From an uncultured Christensenella sp. (GTDB lineage Bacteria; Bacillota; Clostridia; Christensenellales; Borkfalkiaceae): a DNA stretch of 56,064 nt. Under the pieces are notes generated by a model that had not been told where the DNA came from, searched no databases, and saw only the letters and a program-made list of their open reading frames with translations. The stretch spans positions 1 to 56,064 of the forward strand of contig CAJUET010000015.1 in assembly GCA_910585595.1 (NCBI GenBank), given 5' to 3'. Position numbers and translations under genes: made by a program. Positions 1 through 6,520 of this stretch are shown piece after piece (positions within the stretch are counted from its first letter, which is position 1; the number at the start of each line of letters is the position of its first letter).

Positions 1-40
1 AGAAGAATACGGTTTCAAATATTATAGATTAGAACGGTAA
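1..40 (+). CDS. 3' end of an unidentified gene entering from the left edge
   Basis: An open frame starting at base 2 runs 12 codons (ending Tyr-Arg-Leu-Glu-Arg) to a TAA at 38-40 and is followed 20 bases later by a strong hairpin terminator. The position before a terminator on the same strand suggests a real gene end, but too little is visible to name it. Confidence 0.3.
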   Translation, partial: EEYGFKYYRLER

Positions 41-61
41 ATTTCAATTTATCCTCAATTA

Positions 62-98
62 TAAAAAGCGAAGAAATTTTAAATTCTTCGCTTTTTAT
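62..98. terminator. Bidirectional intrinsic terminator
   Basis: A 13-bp stem (AAAAAGCGAAGAA pairing with TTCTTCGCTTTTT) with a short AT loop is flanked by A and T runs, so it can stop transcription from both sides. It lies between the partial gene at the left edge and the end of ddl. Confidence 0.85.
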
Positions 99-152
99 AT
101 CCCCTACGGGAAGTACGCTTTCGTTGTCGGCTTGTTTTATGTTTTGTAGGAT

Positions 153-1238
153 CTATCCCCTTCTTTTACTTCCCTTGCCGCCTGCAAACGCCGCGGAATC
201 AAGAACGGAGGTATGTATGATTTCTTTTTCTTCCTCTTGACCCGTAAGCGCTTCTTCCGTAAGCGCACTTAAAAATTTACGCGCGTCCGTGAGCGATTCC
301 CCGAAGAGATAACAGCTCAAAGACCCCGGCACCGTGTTGAGTTCATTGAAATACGCCTTACCGTCCGCAAGCAGAAAATCTGCGCGCACCACACCTTTAC
401 AGGAAAAGCTCTCGTAAATTTTTGCGGTGTAGCCCTTGATCTCCTCCGTAATCTCTTCGGACAACTCGGCGGGAATCTGGCTTTTTTTTGCCGCCTGTTC
501 GTACTTTTCGTGAAAGGATAAAATTGCGTCGTTCGAAAACACCTCTTCCAAAGCGGAAACAACGACTTCGCCGTCTTTGCGGTACGCGGCGCAGTTGATA
601 TCGCGTTTGTCTGAAAAGTATTCTTCCACAAGCGCGGCGCCGTCCAGACGGAAGGCATAGCGCAGAGCAGAAGCAAGTTCCTCTTCGTCGTGCGCGATCT
701 TAATGCCGATACTCGAACCGAGATTCACGGGCTTTACGATCACGGGATAGCCGCCGACTTCCTCCAAAGGGACGTTCTCCCCCTCCTTTACGCACACGGC
801 GCGCGCAACGGGAAGATCCAGCCCCTGCGCCGCGATCTTACCCAGCCATTTATTCATGAACACGCTCGAAACCGCAGTATCGGGCGAAGCGAACGGAATC
901 GCATTCCACTTTAAGAGCGCGGAGAGCGTGCCGTCCTCCCCCGCTCCGCCGTGACAGCAGTTGAGCGCGACATCGATTTGAAAAAGCTGTTTTTTCTTTT
1001 TTACGCTCCAGAGTCCCCCGTCGAAGAGATAGACGGGCACAAACTTTTTCTTCCCGTCCGTGAAGTCTTTAACGCATTCCGCGTCGGCATAGCACATTCC
1101 GCCCTCCCGCGGAAGATAGACGGGTATCACTTTATAGTCCGCGCCCCGCAAAAGGTTGACGGCGTAAATGCCCGTAATGATCGATATATCGTGTTCGTTG
1201 GACTTTCCGCCGAAAAATACAGCTACATTTTTTTTCAT
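153..1238 (-). CDS. ddl: D-alanine--D-alanine ligase
   Basis: This 361-residue protein is an ATP-grasp ligase that makes the D-Ala-D-Ala dipeptide for peptidoglycan precursors in the cytoplasm. The N-terminus carries the Ddl signature FFGGKSNEHDIS, the centre the ATP-site KPVNLGSSIGI, and the C-terminal part the Mg-binding NELNTVPGS. After the NTVPG element it reads SLSCYLF instead of the more usual GFT; this is a substrate-loop variant. The start at 1238 is chosen because GAGGTG lies 5 bases upstream; a longer in-frame extension to 1271 would run into the preceding hairpin. It is the last gene of the tsaE-murF cluster and supplies the substrate of MurF, the gene before it. A terminator-like hairpin (1264-1298) separates the two, so dipeptide synthesis may be set lower than, or separately from, MurF. 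Confidence 0.9.
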   Translation of the reverse strand: MKKNVAVFFGGKSNEHDISIITGIYAVNLLRGADYKVIPVYLPREGGMCYADAECVKDFTDGKKKFVPVYLFDGGLWSVKKKKQLFQIDVALNCCHGGAGEDGTLSALLKWNAIPFASPDTAVSSVFMNKWLGKIAAQGLDLPVARAVCVKEGENVPLEEVGGYPVIVKPVNLGSSIGIKIAHDEEELASALRYAFRLDGAALVEEYFSDKRDINCAAYRKDGEVVVSALEEVFSNDAILSFHEKYEQAAKKSQIPAELSEEITEEIKGYTAKIYESFSCKGVVRADFLLADGKAYFNELNTVPGSLSCYLFGESLTDARKFLSALTEEALTGQEEEKEIIHTSVLDSAAFAGGKGSKRRG

Positions 1239-1263
1239 ATATTCACCTCGCATAATATAATAA

Positions 1264-1298
1264 AAAAGCACCGAAGATTTCTATCTTCGGTGCTTTTA
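1264..1298. terminator. Terminator-like hairpin between murF and ddl
   Basis: A stem AAAAGCACCGAAGAT/ATCTTCGGTGCTTTT with a TTCT loop and T runs on both ends sits between the murF stop (1311) and the ddl Shine-Dalgarno. Only 25 bases remain between the hairpin and the ddl start, so no separate promoter fits downstream; partial read-through or a promoter upstream of the hairpin is needed to express ddl. Confidence 0.8.
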
Positions 1299-1310
1299 AC
1301 GTTGATTCGT

Positions 1311-2894
1311 TCAGGTCACGTAAATATCCGGCAAATCGTTTAAAAACAGTACGGTATCGCCCGTCGCAAGTTCCTTTGCAAGCAGCTCCTGCGCGTCTTT
1401 CAAGGTGGGCACGGTGCGTATCTTCTCTTTGTCTCCGCCTGCGGCAAGGTAACCCTTTTTCACCGTCTGCACAAGCGTTTCGCCCACCAGCACCACTTGT
1501 TCGAGCCCAACGAAGGAAGCGCCGAGCGCTTCGTTCTTCTCCGTTTCGAGAATGCCAAGCTCCACAATGCCGGGAGTTACGACCCATTTGTTTCCTTCAA
1601 AGAGTTTTAAAACTTCTACGGCGCACTTTGCACCCTCTTCGTTGCAGTTATAGGAATCGTCGAGAATGGTAACGCCGTTCGCTTCGGACTTTTCAAGCCT
1701 GTGCGGAACAGGCTCTATCTTTTCGATCCCGATTTTAATTTCCTCCGCGCTCATACCGAGCTGATAGGCAAGCGCCGCGGCAAGCGCGATGTCCTCCGCC
1801 GCCGCCCTGCCGAGCAGTTCCGTTTTTACTTCTATCTTCTCCTCTTTGAACCGAAGCGTAAAACCGGTTCCGTCCGTTCGGAGCGTAATATCTTCTACGG
1901 CGAAGTCCTCGCCCTCGGCAAGTTTCTCTTCTGCGGGGATCACCGCCGCACTCTTACCGAGCACGACCTTTTTCGCATAGTTCGCCAAAACGCCCTTCTC
2001 TTTTATAATATTTTCGAGCGAGCCGAAAGTTTCAAGATGCTGTGCGCAGATCCCCGTAATAATGCCGTATTGAGGATTGACCATTTTACAAAGTTCTTTG
2101 ATGTCTCCCACTCTGCGCGCTCCCATTTCCGCGATAAAGATATCGCAGTCGAGCCCGATCTCATTGACGGTGCGGGCAATTCCGATCGGCGTATTAAAAG
2201 AAGCGCCTGTCGCGATCACCTTATATTTTTCCGAAAGGATCGCTTTCGCCATGTTCTTGACACTCGTCTTGCCGAAGCTACCCGTAATTCCGACCTTTAT
2301 GCAGGGACTTTCCGCAAGTATTTTCGCCGCCCTCTTCTCGAACCTTTTGTTGCGCGGCACGTCGTAAATTTTTACGATATTATTCGCAAGCGCAAAGAGC
2401 GCGGGGAAAAAGAAGGGCATTGCCGCAATGATGACGTATCTGAAATAATTTGCAAGTCCCGTAATCTCTCTTGCGCCGTAGGTGAACCCGACACACACGC
2501 CGAAAGTAACCGCGACGAGCAAAAACCAATATACGCCGCATACGCGCATAAGACGCCCCGTTCTTTTGACGGGTACTTTTAAAGCGCGCCGATCGGAAAA
2601 GCGAAACAGAATACACATTCCCGCAAAGGGAGCAAGCGATATGAGATTCGCCCACTTCACGTCGAGAAAGGAAAAACAAAGATTAAACAGCGCGGTCAAA
2701 AGAAACAGACAGAGCGCAAGCAGCATATGTCTGCCCAAAATCATGTTGCCGCGTTCATAATACCATTCGAGAAAACCCTCCCCCGAATAGCCGCTCTGCT
2801 GCATGATCGCAGGTATGGACGAGGCGGTCAAACACAAAAGCGTTGCCGCCACGATCGAACCTGCGGCGATACAATACCAAAGTTCCGTGGTCAC
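1311..2894 (-). CDS. murF: Membrane-anchored MurF-type Mur ligase
   Basis: The 527-residue protein has two parts. Residues 1-190 contain about five hydrophobic helices (roughly 8-28, 54-76, 81-98, 117-140, 148-172). From residue 198 it is a Mur ligase: P-loop GITGSFGKTS (202-211), central domain with IAEMGAR, and a C-terminal domain with HRLE and LDDSYNCN motifs of MurF. MurF adds D-Ala-D-Ala to UDP-MurNAc-tripeptide. Typical MurF is soluble, about 450 residues, and begins with a nucleotide-substrate-binding domain that is not visible here. The start is GTG, overlapping the hydrolase stop by 4 bases (GTGA), with GAGGAG upstream. The next gene, ddl, makes its dipeptide substrate, which supports the assignment. 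Alternative: a MurF paralogue with another amino-acid substrate. Confidence 0.82.
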   Translation of the reverse strand: MTTELWYCIAAGSIVAATLLCLTASSIPAIMQQSGYSGEGFLEWYYERGNMILGRHMLLALCLFLLTALFNLCFSFLDVKWANLISLAPFAGMCILFRFSDRRALKVPVKRTGRLMRVCGVYWFLLVAVTFGVCVGFTYGAREITGLANYFRYVIIAAMPFFFPALFALANNIVKIYDVPRNKRFEKRAAKILAESPCIKVGITGSFGKTSVKNMAKAILSEKYKVIATGASFNTPIGIARTVNEIGLDCDIFIAEMGARRVGDIKELCKMVNPQYGIITGICAQHLETFGSLENIIKEKGVLANYAKKVVLGKSAAVIPAEEKLAEGEDFAVEDITLRTDGTGFTLRFKEEKIEVKTELLGRAAAEDIALAAALAYQLGMSAEEIKIGIEKIEPVPHRLEKSEANGVTILDDSYNCNEEGAKCAVEVLKLFEGNKWVVTPGIVELGILETEKNEALGASFVGLEQVVLVGETLVQTVKKGYLAAGGDKEKIRTVPTLKDAQELLAKELATGDTVLFLNDLPDIYVT

Positions 2895-3586
2895 CTGAAA
2901 AACTCCTCTGCCGCCAAATTAAAGGCGAGCGGATTATCTAAATGCGCGAAATGTCCCGAAGAGCGGAGCACCTTGACCTTGCTCCCCTCGATCGCTTTTT
3001 CGTAAATTCTGATGGAAGAGAGAGGCGTCTCCCGATCCTCTTCGCCGTTGATAAACAGCACGGGTACGCGTATCTTTGCCGCGTCGTTCCGCAAATCTTC
3101 GTTGACGATTTTTTTGTAGCTCTCTTTCATAAGAGGGGAAAGCGAACGATATTCTTCGCTTCCGAATTTGCGCTCCGCATAACGGGGCGCGATCCTCTTT
3201 ACAAAGCGGTAAGTTTTTACCCTCATTTTGTAGCGCAAGGTACGTTTGGGGATTATCCCCGCGCAACCGCACAGTACGGCGCGGTCGAACAGATTTCCCC
3301 GTGAAAGACATTTGATCGCGACTCTTCCCCCGAACGAATGCCCGATCACGAACGGGTTTTCGATTCCCGCTTCCTTTAAAAAGTTTTCCGTCCAATCGGC
3401 GTAATCGCCTACGGAATACGCGCTTTTCAAAGGCTCCGCCTCGCCGAACCCCGGAAAGTCGAACGCAGTCACGCGATAGAATTTCGAGAAATATTCGATT
3501 TGTGGATAGAAGCTCTCCTTCGAAGAGAGATATCCGTGCAAAAACACTAAGTCCTTTCCTCTTCCGCGTTGGATAACGCCTGTCAA
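2891..3586 (-). CDS. Alpha/beta hydrolase of unknown substrate
   Basis: The 231-residue protein has the full alpha/beta-hydrolase layout: the oxyanion-hole region FLHGYLSS near residue 15, nucleophile elbow GHSFGG near 83, an acidic residue in the loop INGEEDRETP and the catalytic His in SSGHFAHLDNP near the C-terminus. It has no signal peptide and is probably cytoplasmic. It overlaps rimI by 4 bases upstream and murF by 4 bases downstream, so it is translationally coupled to both. The neighbourhood suggests a housekeeping or cell-wall-related esterase, but the substrate cannot be read from the sequence. Confidence 0.85.
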   Translation of the reverse strand: MTGVIQRGRGKDLVFLHGYLSSKESFYPQIEYFSKFYRVTAFDFPGFGEAEPLKSAYSVGDYADWTENFLKEAGIENPFVIGHSFGGRVAIKCLSRGNLFDRAVLCGCAGIIPKRTLRYKMRVKTYRFVKRIAPRYAERKFGSEEYRSLSPLMKESYKKIVNEDLRNDAAKIRVPVLFINGEEDRETPLSSIRIYEKAIEGSKVKVLRSSGHFAHLDNPLAFNLAAEEFFR

Positions 3587-4017
3587 GACAACTCCTTTTT
3601 CATGACGATGGCGTCCTCGCCGTTCGGATAGTAGCGGGAGCGGGCATATAAGCCTTTGAACCCTTTTTTAAGATACAAAAGCTGCGCCGCCGCGTTGGAT
3701 ACGCGCACTTCCAAAAATACCGCTTTCACACCGCGCCGCGCCGCCTCATCGAGAAGATCGTCTAAAATTTTCCCGCCCCGACCGCAACGGCGATACATTT
3801 CGGCTGTTGCGATGAGCTCGATTTCCGCTTCCTCGCCGACAGTACGCATTCCCCCATAGGCGGTTATCGTGTTCCCCTCTTCTAGAAGCGAACCGAAAAA
3901 GCCATCCGAAAGAAAGGAGTCGGCAAGCATACGCTGAGACCAAGGATCGGAAAAACACTCCTCTTCGAGCTTTGCGATTTCAGTTAAGTCTTCCGTCGTC
4001 CACTCACGCCCGTTCAT
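3583..4017 (-). CDS. rimI: Ribosomal-protein-alanine N-acetyltransferase (RimI-like GNAT)
   Basis: The 144-residue protein is a single GNAT domain. The N-terminal region has the RimI-like acidic stretch with CFSDPWS; the acetyl-CoA pyrophosphate loop is RRCGRGG near residue 77; the C-terminal part has VRVSNAAAQLLYLKKGF, the usual GNAT strand-helix ending. RimI acetylates the N-terminal alanine of ribosomal protein bS18. The gene sits directly after tsaB, the classic Firmicutes order tsaE-tsaB-rimI, and overlaps the hydrolase gene by 4 bases. Its specificity is assigned from this context. Confidence 0.88.
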   Translation of the reverse strand: MNGREWTTEDLTEIAKLEEECFSDPWSQRMLADSFLSDGFFGSLLEEGNTITAYGGMRTVGEEAEIELIATAEMYRRCGRGGKILDDLLDEAARRGVKAVFLEVRVSNAAAQLLYLKKGFKGLYARSRYYPNGEDAIVMKKELS

Positions 4018-4027
4018 TCAATCGCTC

Positions 4028-4618
4028 CTATTTCTTCAAGTTCTCTTCCGCAGAAGATTTTCTAAGATACAGCGCCGCAAGCTCTTTTGCGGGACGCACG
4101 TTTAAAAAATTCTCCCTGACCGCCTTGAAAAAGCCCGCTGCGGGATCGGACGATTTCCAATCGACAGGGCGATAGCCCTCTTTTACGAACGCTTCCGCCT
4201 CTTCCTTCGAGCGATACGCGGGAGGAATTACGAGCTTTCGCCCCTCATAGCCCGCGGCATATAAACAACCGTGCCCCGCGTCGATCACGGTAAGAAGTTT
4301 TTCGTCTTTTTCAGCGTATGCAAGCACCTCGAAAGAGGTGACTGCAAGCGCGGGCTTTCCTGTGCCGAGGCAGAGTCCCTTCACGGTGGAAATGCCGATT
4401 CTGATCCCCGTAAACGATCCCGGTCCCGTGACTGCGGCGAAGAAGTCGCAATCAGAGGGCTTCATGGAAAGCGCGGAGAGCGCGGACCCGATTTCGTCCA
4501 TAAGGCGCACGGAATGATTGCGCAGGCAATCTTTAATAAACCGCGTTTCGCTCCGTTCGTCCTTTGCGGCAATAACGGTCAGATATTCCGAACTCGTATC
4601 AACGCCGAGAAAATTCAA
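4028..4618 (-). CDS. tsaB: tRNA t6A biosynthesis protein TsaB
   Basis: The 196-residue protein is an ASKHA-fold, inactive paralogue of TsaD and is a scaffold of the complex that makes N6-threonylcarbamoyladenosine at position 37 of ANN-decoding tRNAs. The N-terminus FLGVDTSSEYLTV and the region AAVTGPGSFTGIRIGISTVKGL are diagnostic. The start is taken as TTG at 4618: it overlaps the tsaE stop (TTGA) and has AAGGGAG upstream; a longer in-frame reading to 4705 would lie wholly inside tsaE and adds only basic, non-conserved residues. It is coupled to tsaE before it and rimI after it. Confidence 0.92.
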   Translation of the reverse strand: MNFLGVDTSSEYLTVIAAKDERSETRFIKDCLRNHSVRLMDEIGSALSALSMKPSDCDFFAAVTGPGSFTGIRIGISTVKGLCLGTGKPALAVTSFEVLAYAEKDEKLLTVIDAGHGCLYAAGYEGRKLVIPPAYRSKEEAEAFVKEGYRPVDWKSSDPAAGFFKAVRENFLNVRPAKELAALYLRKSSAEENLKK

Positions 4619-5013
4619 TATTCGATCTCCCTTTCGTTTCCGCTTCCCGTAATTCTTACCCTCTTTACGGTTTCGGGAAGAAGCCCCTTTATATGCTCGC
4701 TCCACTCCACAAGGCAGATTCCGCCCATATCGAAATACTCCGAAAAGCCGAGCGATTCCGCGTATTCCTCGCTTTCGATACGGTAGCAGTCGAAATGAAA
4801 CAGTCTGCCGCCGTAATCGTTCACATATGCGTAAGTCGGGCTTGTCACTTCCTCATGAATTCCCAACCCCCGTGCAACACCCTTTGCAAACACCGTCTTA
4901 CCTGCGCCCATGTCCCCGTCGAGACAGACCACGTCGCCTGCGCGAAGCGTCTTTGCATATTCCTTGGCAAAGGTAAAGGTATCTTTTTCGCCGTGAGAAA
5001 CAAAAACTGCCAT
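4615..5013 (-). CDS. tsaE: tRNA t6A biosynthesis ATPase TsaE
   Basis: The 132-residue P-loop ATPase works with TsaB and TsaD in threonylcarbamoyl transfer to tRNA. The Walker A motif GDMGAGKT lies near residue 33, followed by TSPTYAYVNDY and FHFDCYRIES, which are typical of the family. It is the first gene of the operon. The ATG at 5013 is the only usable start, because an in-frame TGA lies two codons upstream. No Shine-Dalgarno precedes it, and a sigma-A -10 box ends only 8 bases before the ATG; the transcript is therefore probably leaderless. Confidence 0.93.
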   Translation of the reverse strand: MAVFVSHGEKDTFTFAKEYAKTLRAGDVVCLDGDMGAGKTVFAKGVARGLGIHEEVTSPTYAYVNDYGGRLFHFDCYRIESEEYAESLGFSEYFDMGGICLVEWSEHIKGLLPETVKRVRITGSGNEREIEY

Positions 5014-5021
5014 ACACGGTC

Positions 5022-5050
5022 ATTATACCGCATACGGCAGAATTTTGCAA
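5022..5050 (-). promoter_or_regulatory. Sigma-A promoter of the tsaE operon
   Basis: On the minus strand a -35 TTGCAA (5050-5045), a 17-base spacer and a perfect -10 TATAAT (5027-5022) are seen. The expected transcription start is near 5015, two bases before the tsaE ATG. Confidence 0.75.
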
Positions 5051-5060
5051 TTAAATTTAA

Positions 5061-5789
5061 TTATCTTTCTTTACGCTTTTGCTTTGCATTTTGCATACGT
5101 TTCTGAAAGCGGAGATCGGTCGCTTTGATAAACTTCGACAGCGGTTTATAGACGAGAAATACGAGAACGCTTATCGAAACGCTTTTGATCAGGTTGAAAA
5201 GCAAAACAAATTCCCAGGTGCTTCGAAACATTGCCGCGCCGTCAAACCCGAAGAGCGCCCCGAAAAACGGATAATTGATATAGCGGTTTACAAGCGCGCT
5301 CACGCTTATCTGCGCGGCGCAGGCAAAGACGAGAAACAGTGCAACCCATTTCCTGCCCTTTAAGAAACGGTAACCGATCGCCGGCAGGATAATGAAAGCG
5401 GTCGACATTAAAAGATTCGCAAGCTCCCCTACGCCCGCCGTCTGCGAATCAATCAGGGATAAACACTCCTTGATCCCGATCGAAACGATCGCTTCCACGG
5501 GACCGAAGATAAAGCCCTCGATCAGAAAGAACACGTTCGAAAAATCGAGTTTCAAAAAAGGCGTCGCCGGAAAAATAGGAAATTCGAGAAAGGTCACGGC
5601 GTAGGCAAGCGCCGTAAAGAGCGCCATATAGGCAAGGCGCGGCGCGGAGAAATGTTCGCGGAGTACGGCTTTGATCCGTTCGTTCCTGCCTGCCTTTTCT
5701 TCTTGAACCTGTACTTGCGGTTCTTCTTGCAAGGCGGTTTCGCCTTGCGCCTCTTCGGGTCCTGTGCCCGAAAGCTGTTGCTGTTCCAT
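5061..5789 (-). CDS. ribU: ECF transporter S component, riboflavin-specific (RibU)
   Basis: The 242-residue membrane protein has a charged, Gln/Glu-rich N-terminal extension of about 45 residues followed by about six hydrophobic helices (from AYMALFTALAYAVTF on). Substrate-binding components of energy-coupling-factor transporters have this size and look. An FMN riboswitch directly upstream (5872-5985) makes riboflavin the likely substrate. The S component would pair with shared EcfA/A'/T proteins encoded elsewhere. The start at 5789 follows a good purine-rich GGAGG-like site (GAGGTG). The long hydrophilic N-terminus is unusual for RibU. The gene ends 11 bases before the tsaE -35 box. Confidence 0.88.
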   Translation of the reverse strand: MEQQQLSGTGPEEAQGETALQEEPQVQVQEEKAGRNERIKAVLREHFSAPRLAYMALFTALAYAVTFLEFPIFPATPFLKLDFSNVFFLIEGFIFGPVEAIVSIGIKECLSLIDSQTAGVGELANLLMSTAFIILPAIGYRFLKGRKWVALFLVFACAAQISVSALVNRYINYPFFGALFGFDGAAMFRSTWEFVLLFNLIKSVSISVLVFLVYKPLSKFIKATDLRFQKRMQNAKQKRKER

Positions 5790-5830
5790 GTTTCACCTCC
5801 GAAAATTTATGAATTTTCCCGGTAAAGTAA

Positions 5831-5855
5831 GCGTCCCGCAATTTTTGCGGGACGC
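5831..5855 (-). terminator. Hairpin in the ribU leader (riboswitch expression platform)
   Basis: The perfect stem GCGTCCCGCAA/TTGCGGGACGC with a 3-base loop lies between the FMN aptamer and the ribU start. The downstream run (TTACTTT) is T-rich but broken, so it may be a riboswitch-controlled terminator of moderate strength. Confidence 0.65.
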
Positions 5856-5871
5856 GAAAAAACGCTTTTAC

Positions 5872-5985
5872 TTTTTCTTTTATCATCCGGACTATACCGT
5901 CGGTACGGGAATTTCACCCGTTCGGGAGCATGAGCTCTTCGCAGACTTTACTGCCGGTGTGGAATTACACCACGCCCCAAAGAAA
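5872..5985 (-). promoter_or_regulatory. FMN riboswitch (RFN element)
   Basis: Read on the minus strand, the segment holds the conserved RFN pieces in order: TCTTTGGGGC, an ATTCC arm, ACCGGCAGTAAAGTC, GAAGAGC, GGGTGAAATTCCCG, ACCGACGGTATAGTC and CCGGATGA. These form the multi-branched FMN aptamer. It is placed between a sigma-A promoter and a hairpin before ribU, so FMN binding should reduce riboflavin uptake by early termination. Confidence 0.95.
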
Positions 5986-6001
5986 ATTCAGTTATGAATA
6001 T

Positions 6002-6030
6002 ATTATAGCGCCGTTTTTTTAAAAATGCAA
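6002..6030 (-). promoter_or_regulatory. Promoter of the FMN riboswitch-ribU unit
   Basis: Minus strand: -35 TTGCAT (6030-6025), 17-base spacer, -10 TATAAT (6007-6002). The predicted start near 5995 is about 10 bases before the aptamer. Confidence 0.65.
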
Positions 6031-6035
6031 GTCTT

Positions 6036-6215
6036 TTACTTGGATTTTTTTTGCGCATTTTCGAAAAGCGCAAGCGTAAATCTTTGTCCATTGATAAACT
6101 CCATGTCGAGCTCCGTCCCACTTTTGCGTATTTTGGCAACTAAAACGTCCTGCAAGGCATCTCGAATATCCATAATTAAGTTTTCAATTTTAATTTTATC
6201 ATTTGTATTATGCAT
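6036..6215 (-). CDS. Small hypothetical protein, 59 residues, divergent from xre
   Basis: The frame encodes MHNTNDKIKIENL... and ends ...FENAQKKSK. It contains an amphipathic helix (MDIRDALQDVLV) followed by two likely strands (ELDMEF, QRFTLALF). I do not recognise the family. It is as AT-rich as the neighbouring xre gene and unlike the GC-richer core genes around it. No Shine-Dalgarno precedes the ATG; a TATAAT box (6227-6222) lies 6 bases upstream, so the mRNA would be leaderless. An operator-like palindrome lies just upstream of that box. It may be a target or partner of the divergent regulator; this is inference. Confidence 0.45.
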   Translation of the reverse strand: MHNTNDKIKIENLIMDIRDALQDVLVAKIRKSGTELDMEFINGQRFTLALFENAQKKSK

Positions 6216-6230
6216 ATCTTGATTATAAAT

Positions 6231-6244
6231 CTTACACTTGTAAG
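6231..6244. promoter_or_regulatory. Operator-like palindrome 1 (xre intergenic region)
   Basis: CTTACACTTGTAAG is a 14-bp inverted repeat (arms CTTAC/GTAAG) located where the spacer of the small divergent gene's promoter would be. A near copy lies 29 bp further on. Confidence 0.55.
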
Positions 6245-6259
6245 AAGTCAGGCATTTTT

Positions 6260-6273
6260 CTTACAATTGTGAG
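6260..6273. promoter_or_regulatory. Operator-like palindrome 2 (xre intergenic region)
   Basis: CTTACAATTGTGAG shares 12 of 14 positions with site 1 and is nearly palindromic. It lies 12 bases before the xre ATG, where a bound repressor would block xre transcription. Confidence 0.55.
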
Positions 6274-6285
6274 AAAAATATAAAC

Positions 6286-6492
6286 ATGAATCAATTTGCG
6301 GAGCGATTAAAATATTTGCGCAAAGAAAAGGATCTTAAACAAGAAGAACTTGCAAATGCGCTTAATGTCAGCAAAGGAATAATAAGTTTATGGGAAAACG
6401 GTTTGCGTGAACCAACTATGAGTAATTTAGTGACGATCGCAAGTTATTTTCACGTTTCTATCGACTATCTCGTAGGACTGAACGATTATTGA
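6286..6492 (+). CDS. Xre-family HTH transcriptional regulator
   Basis: The 68-residue protein is essentially one HTH_3 domain: helix-turn-helix from about residue 17 (QEELANALNVSKGIISLWENG), then EPTMSNLVTIASYFHVSIDYLVG, the standard Xre C-terminal half. It has no sensor domain. It is the only plus-strand gene in the first 43 kb, is AT-rich relative to its neighbours, and stands alone with its own terminator, which suggests acquisition by transfer. It probably represses itself and the divergent small gene through the two palindromes upstream. Confidence 0.88.
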   Translation: MNQFAERLKYLRKEKDLKQEELANALNVSKGIISLWENGLREPTMSNLVTIASYFHVSIDYLVGLNDY

Positions 6493-6520
6493 AAAACCCG
6501 CCGTAAGGCGGGTTTTGTTT
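6493..6520. terminator. Bidirectional terminator between xre and parC
   Basis: AAAACCCGCC-GTAA-GGCGGGTTTT followed by GTTTT on the plus strand; the A run on the other side serves the minus-strand topoisomerase operon, whose stop codon begins at 6520. Confidence 0.88.
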
